A DNA stretch of 10,506 nucleotides from Cellvibrionales bacterium UBA3090 (GTDB taxonomy: Bacteria > Pseudomonadota > Gammaproteobacteria > Pseudomonadales > Porticoccaceae). Location of the stretch: assembly GCA_002367235.1 (NCBI GenBank), contig DFBC01000143.1, forward strand, positions 1 through 10,506, written 5' to 3'. A program made the translations under genes and the position numbers. Below are positions 8,288-10,506 of this stretch, piece by piece. The notes beneath the pieces were generated by a model. It was not told the origin of the DNA, did no database searches, and saw only the letters and a program-made list of their open reading frames with translations. The first letter of the stretch is position 1. Each line of letters starts with the position of its first letter.

Positions 8288-8315
8288 ATTTTAATCGCGA
8301 TTGACGCAAGAGCAA
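8288..8315 (-). promoter_or_regulatory. Candidate serC-serA promoter
   Basis: On the - strand, TTGCTC (8310-8315) and TAAAAT (8288-8293) are separated by 16 bp, about 36 bp before the serC ATG. The spacer and -10 edge include the palindrome AATCGCGATT (8293-8302), which could be an operator, though a 10-bp palindrome alone is weak evidence. Confidence 0.4.
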
Positions 8316-8371
8316 AGCTATCAGGGCCAATATCATTGATTTTCAGGTATTTTTAGCTGTTTCTAAGAAAA

Positions 8372-8404
8372 GGGGGTGGGAGCGAGCGCACGGGGAACAC
8401 CCCC
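8372..8404 (-). terminator. Candidate terminator of dsbA
   Basis: GGGGGTG (8372-8378) pairs with CACCCCC (8398-8404), a 7-bp GC-rich stem around a 19-nt loop that itself contains short GC pairing. Read on the - strand it is followed by TTTTCTT. It lies just downstream of the dsbA stop, the right place for a Rho-independent terminator. The long loop makes it less certain than the other two hairpins. Confidence 0.55.
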
Positions 8405-8432
8405 CATGCGCCGCCACTAGATCTCAGCCGCT

Positions 8433-9077
8433 TTATTGTTGGCTCGTGGTCTGTTCTTTATCAATCAAATAATCTGCCACTTTTAGCATGCGGTCATTAC
8501 CGCCAGCCGTACGACCGGAAACCCGGTACTTTCCATTTATAATCATTTCTGGTGTACCTTGGGTTCTATAGCGTGCCTGTTTATTCTTGGCAACACTCAC
8601 CGCCATTTCTATACCCTTGGAATTAAACACCTTGGTAAACCGCTCTAAAGAGACGCCGTTGTCAACAAACAGCTTGGCAATCTCTTCCTCTGTTTGTAAC
8701 TTTTCCTTTTTAAGATTCATCGCCTCAAAAATAGCCACATGTAACTTTTCGAGAACTTTAAGCGCTTTAGCCGTGTAATACGCCTTGGCATGAAGCTCCA
8801 TAGACTGATGCCAAACCGCCGGCACCCGTTGAAAATGGACGCTTTCATTTAGTGACTGTGCCCACGGGTTTATCTTTGGTTCAAAGGCATAGCAATGACT
8901 GCAGCCGTACCAAAACACTTCCACAACTTCGACCCTGGAAGGATCACTAGTAGCAACCGCCTCCGGCAATACTTCATAGTGAACCCCCTCTGTAAACGAT
9001 TCTTCAGTCTCCGCCTGACAAGCCGCCAGAGGTAACAGAGCCATGACAAACAGCAGGTGTGATAACAGTTTACGCAT
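8433..9077 (-). CDS. dsbA: Periplasmic thiol:disulfide oxidoreductase DsbA
   Basis: DsbA introduces disulfide bonds into exported proteins in the periplasm and is normally re-oxidised by DsbB. Counting from the ATG at 9077 (214 residues), an N-terminal export signal is followed by a thioredoxin-fold protein with the active site C59-S-H-C62 in VFWYGCSHCYAFEP, the alpha-helical insertion, and the cis-proline loop GTP (P176) before EMIINGKYRV. The resemblance to Pseudomonas DsbA is strong, including the C-terminal AGG and ADYLI(D/E)KE stretch, but the dipeptide in the active site is Ser-His rather than the usual Pro-His. The signal ends LAAC (17-20), a lipobox-like string, so it may be a lipoprotein; ordinary cleavage after QA is the alternative. 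The start is ATG 9077 rather than the adjacent TTG at 9080 because AGGGA lies 7 nt upstream of the ATG. It follows the cytochrome c4 gene, an arrangement known in Pseudomonas, but a terminator between them suggests its own promoter. Confidence 0.94.
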   Translation of the reverse strand: MRKLLSHLLFVMALLPLAACQAETEESFTEGVHYEVLPEAVATSDPSRVEVVEVFWYGCSHCYAFEPKINPWAQSLNESVHFQRVPAVWHQSMELHAKAYYTAKALKVLEKLHVAIFEAMNLKKEKLQTEEEIAKLFVDNGVSLERFTKVFNSKGIEMAVSVAKNKQARYRTQGTPEMIINGKYRVSGRTAGGNDRMLKVADYLIDKEQTTSQQ

Positions 9078-9084
9078 CAATTTA

Positions 9085-9089
9085 TCCCT
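9085..9089 (-). promoter_or_regulatory. dsbA ribosome binding site
   Basis: The - strand AGGGA sits 7 nt before the ATG at 9077 and favours that codon over the TTG immediately upstream of it at 9080. Confidence 0.65.
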
Positions 9090-9178
9090 TTATGTTAAAT
9101 TTGATCGGCCTCGTGTTTGATTTCTATAACTATAGATAGAACACCAACACTCTCACAGGTTCCCCAAAATGCAAACAC

Positions 9179-9204
9179 AAAAAAAGCGGCCATAAGCCGC
9201 TTTT
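9179..9204 (-). terminator. Terminator of the cytochrome c4 gene
   Basis: AAAAGCGGC (9182-9190) and GCCGCTTTT (9196-9204) form a 9-bp stem with a 5-nt loop. On the - strand the GC core is followed by seven T residues (complement of 9179-9185), a textbook Rho-independent terminator 15 bp past the cytochrome stop. The symmetrical A/T flanks would also let it work on the + strand, where no gene ends nearby. Confidence 0.9.
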
Positions 9205-9218
9205 CTCATTTGACCAAA

Positions 9219-9857
9219 TTACTTTAGTCCAGCGATGAAGTTGGATACTGCCTCAATCTCGACATCACTCATGTGAGCTGCAACACCACGCATCACCCTT
9301 GTATCGCCATCATTATTTCTGGCTGCCGGGTTTTTTGCATCGTGAGCGCCGGTACGGAACGCACGTAGTTGCTTCGCTATATACTGGGCATATTGACCAC
9401 CAAGTGCCGGATAACCCGCTGGGGCATTACCTTGACCGGCCGGAGAATGACAGCCGGTACAGGCAGGAACACCTGTTTCAATGTTACCACCGCGATAAAC
9501 ACGTTCGCCGCGATCCAGATTTTCTTCTTTAGCGCCAGCCATTTGAATGGTCTTGGAAGCATAATAGGCCGCAATATCAGACAAATCCTCATCTGAAAAG
9601 GCATTTAGCATACCCGTCATCTCCAATACTTGACGATCTCCAGCCTTAATATCTTGGAGTTGCTTGGTCAGATATTTTTCATTTTGACCCGCCAATTTTG
9701 GGAAATTTGGTGCCGCACTATTGCCATCAGCCCCATGACATCCCGCACACATGGCTGTTTTACCTTGGCCAGCAGCCGCATCACCGCCAGCAAAGGCAAA
9801 GGAAGTTGCCAGGGTTAAACCCAGCATGGCAGCAAATCCTAGAATCATTTTTTTCAT
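9219..9857 (-). CDS. Dihaem cytochrome c4
   Basis: A periplasmic, probably membrane-associated electron carrier that passes electrons from the bc1 complex side toward terminal oxidases, often the cbb3 type. The 212-residue precursor has a signal peptide (1-23, cleaved after FAFA) and two fused cytochrome c domains of similar layout. The first haem site is C37-AG-C40-H41 and the second C133-TG-C136-H137. Likely axial methionines are M80 (in LEMTGM) and M189 (in RVMRGVA), by comparison with known c4 proteins. The motifs GADGNS.APNFPKLAGQ and its echo in the second half (GYPALGGQYAQYIAKQL) are typical of the family, and the length is normal. ATG 9857 is chosen; an in-frame ATG at 9848 would shorten the signal peptide. 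It diverges from engB and is followed by dsbA, the same order as in Pseudomonas. Haem attachment would need the Ccm system, not present here. Confidence 0.96.
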   Translation of the reverse strand: MKKMILGFAAMLGLTLATSFAFAGGDAAAGQGKTAMCAGCHGADGNSAAPNFPKLAGQNEKYLTKQLQDIKAGDRQVLEMTGMLNAFSDEDLSDIAAYYASKTIQMAGAKEENLDRGERVYRGGNIETGVPACTGCHSPAGQGNAPAGYPALGGQYAQYIAKQLRAFRTGAHDAKNPAARNNDGDTRVMRGVAAHMSDVEIEAVSNFIAGLK

Positions 9858-9903
9858 TAGTTAATCCGCTCTCTGCATTCCGCTACAATATAGAAAATTT
9901 GTA

Positions 9904-9933
9904 TTGCCTTCTAAAAAGCCGGGGCATTATATA
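9904..9933 (+). promoter_or_regulatory. Candidate engB promoter
   Basis: TTGCCT (9904-9909) and TATATA (9928-9933) are 18 bp apart and point toward engB, giving a leader of about 45-50 nt. The -10 box shares bases with the candidate - strand -10 of the cytochrome gene, so the two promoters would overlap back to back. Confidence 0.4.
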
Positions 9934-9954
9934 CCAATCCATCCCTGATCTTAA
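9926..9954 (-). promoter_or_regulatory. Candidate cytochrome c4 promoter
   Basis: On the - strand TTAAGA (9949-9954) and a perfect TATAAT (9926-9931) are 17 bp apart. Transcription would start near 9919, leaving a leader of about 62 nt. A second possible -10 (TATATT) lies closer to the gene, so the exact site is uncertain. Confidence 0.45.
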
Positions 9955-9987
9955 TAGGCGAAATCAGGTTATCAGATAAGGTCTACT

Positions 9988-10506
9988 ATGTCCGACGATA
10001 TCTCCTTTAACAGAGCCGAATATATACTTAGTTCTCCAACTATTAAACAGTGTCCCGAGGACTCCGGCCGAGAGGTTGCTTTTGCCGGCCGATCAAATGC
10101 CGGGAAATCCAGTGCTATTAATACCTTAACCAATAACTCCAAGCTGGCTCGAACCAGTAAAACACCCGGGCGCACCCAGCTGCTTAATTTTTTCTCTCTC
10201 ACTGAAAACTGCCGATTGGTTGACTTACCTGGCTATGGCTTTGCCAAAGTACCCAAGGCCATGAAACAGGCCTGGGATCGAAATTTAGCCACCTATCTAC
10301 AGGAACGTCAGTCTCTTTGTGGCTTGGTAATGCTGATGGATATTCGCCATCCGCTACAGGATTACGACTGGCAAATGATTCGCTGGGCACACCAGTGCGA
10401 AATGCCCATACACTTATTACTCACCAAAGCCGACAAGCTAAAAAATGGTCCCGCCAAAAACACGCTGCTTAAAGTTAAACGGGAGCTGTCTGAGGCCGAT
10501 ATTGAG
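9988..10506 (+). CDS. engB: Ribosome-assembly GTPase EngB/YihA (3' end cut off)
   Basis: EngB (YihA/YsxC) is a small GTPase needed for late assembly of the 50S ribosomal subunit in many bacteria. The first 173 codons are present and open to the window edge. GTPase motifs are all in place as far as the sequence goes: G1 GRSNAGKS (34-41), G2 TPGRT (59-63) followed by QLLNFF, G3 DLPGYGFAKV (79-88), and G4 TKAD (146-149). The G5 motif and C-terminus lie beyond the end; the family is usually about 200-215 residues, so some 30-40 residues are missing. The start ATG has AAGG 6 nt upstream (9978-9981). The gene diverges from the cytochrome c4 gene across a 130-bp spacer, a neighbourhood conserved in Pseudomonas. 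The truncation is due only to the window limit. Confidence 0.97.
   Translation, partial: MSDDISFNRAEYILSSPTIKQCPEDSGREVAFAGRSNAGKSSAINTLTNNSKLARTSKTPGRTQLLNFFSLTENCRLVDLPGYGFAKVPKAMKQAWDRNLATYLQERQSLCGLVMLMDIRHPLQDYDWQMIRWAHQCEMPIHLLLTKADKLKNGPAKNTLLKVKRELSEADIE

Noticed and set aside
8252..8432. Possible riboswitch or small RNA in the gap between serC and dsbA
   Set aside because: Apart from the promoter-like boxes, a 10-bp palindrome and the dsbA hairpin, I could not find a pattern matching a riboswitch class or a small gene.
9090..9178. A dsbA promoter in the AT-rich stretch containing TATAGTTATAGA on the - strand
   Set aside because: A promoter is expected here because a terminator lies upstream, but no -35/-10 pair with 16-18 bp spacing stood out, so I do not place one.
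9299..9979. Several short open frames on both strands over and beside the cytochrome c4 gene
   Set aside because: The cytochrome with two CXXCH sites explains the region; the others lack domains, and the one reaching 9979 only runs into the promoter spacer.
9972..10390. Two - strand open frames opposite the start of engB
   Set aside because: The + strand frame carries all expected GTPase motifs, so these antisense frames are shadows.

Overview
The window reads as a chromosomal segment of a gammaproteobacterium, probably a marine member of the Cellvibrionales/Pseudomonadales side of the class. The best clue is the right-hand block engB / cytochrome c4 / dsbA, an order I know from Pseudomonas and relatives. 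Base composition looks close to even and coding density is high. I see no insertion sequence, phage gene, tRNA, rRNA or CRISPR array.

Left part (1-5872, + strand): a three-gene block. It encodes a TonB-dependent outer-membrane receptor, a small periplasmic substrate-binding protein of the ABC_sub_bind type with no ABC permease or ATPase beside it, and a large BarA-like hybrid histidine kinase. The last two genes overlap by 4 bp. Together they place one protein in the outer membrane, one in the periplasm and one in the inner membrane. I infer an envelope-spanning sensing module, with the binding protein presenting a ligand to the kinase. The ligand and the final response regulator are not visible. 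This is the most interesting part of the window.

Middle part (5937-8251, - strand): serC-serA, the first two dedicated enzymes order-wise inverted in the operon (SerC second step, SerA first step) of serine synthesis from 3-phosphoglycerate. A strong hairpin at 5893-5923 closes the operon and separates it from the convergent kinase gene. The SerC closely resembles the alphaproteobacterial/Methanosarcina-type enzyme rather than the E. coli type.

Right part (8433-10506): dsbA and a dihaem cytochrome c4 gene, both on the - strand and each followed by its own terminator-like hairpin, then engB on the + strand, cut by the window end. The cytochrome c4 and engB genes diverge from a 130-bp spacer carrying overlapping promoter-like boxes. 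This part is envelope thiol oxidation, periplasmic electron transfer and ribosome assembly, i.e. ordinary housekeeping.

All intergenic gaps are under 300 bp; the largest, 8252-8432, holds the serC promoter candidate and the dsbA terminator candidate.
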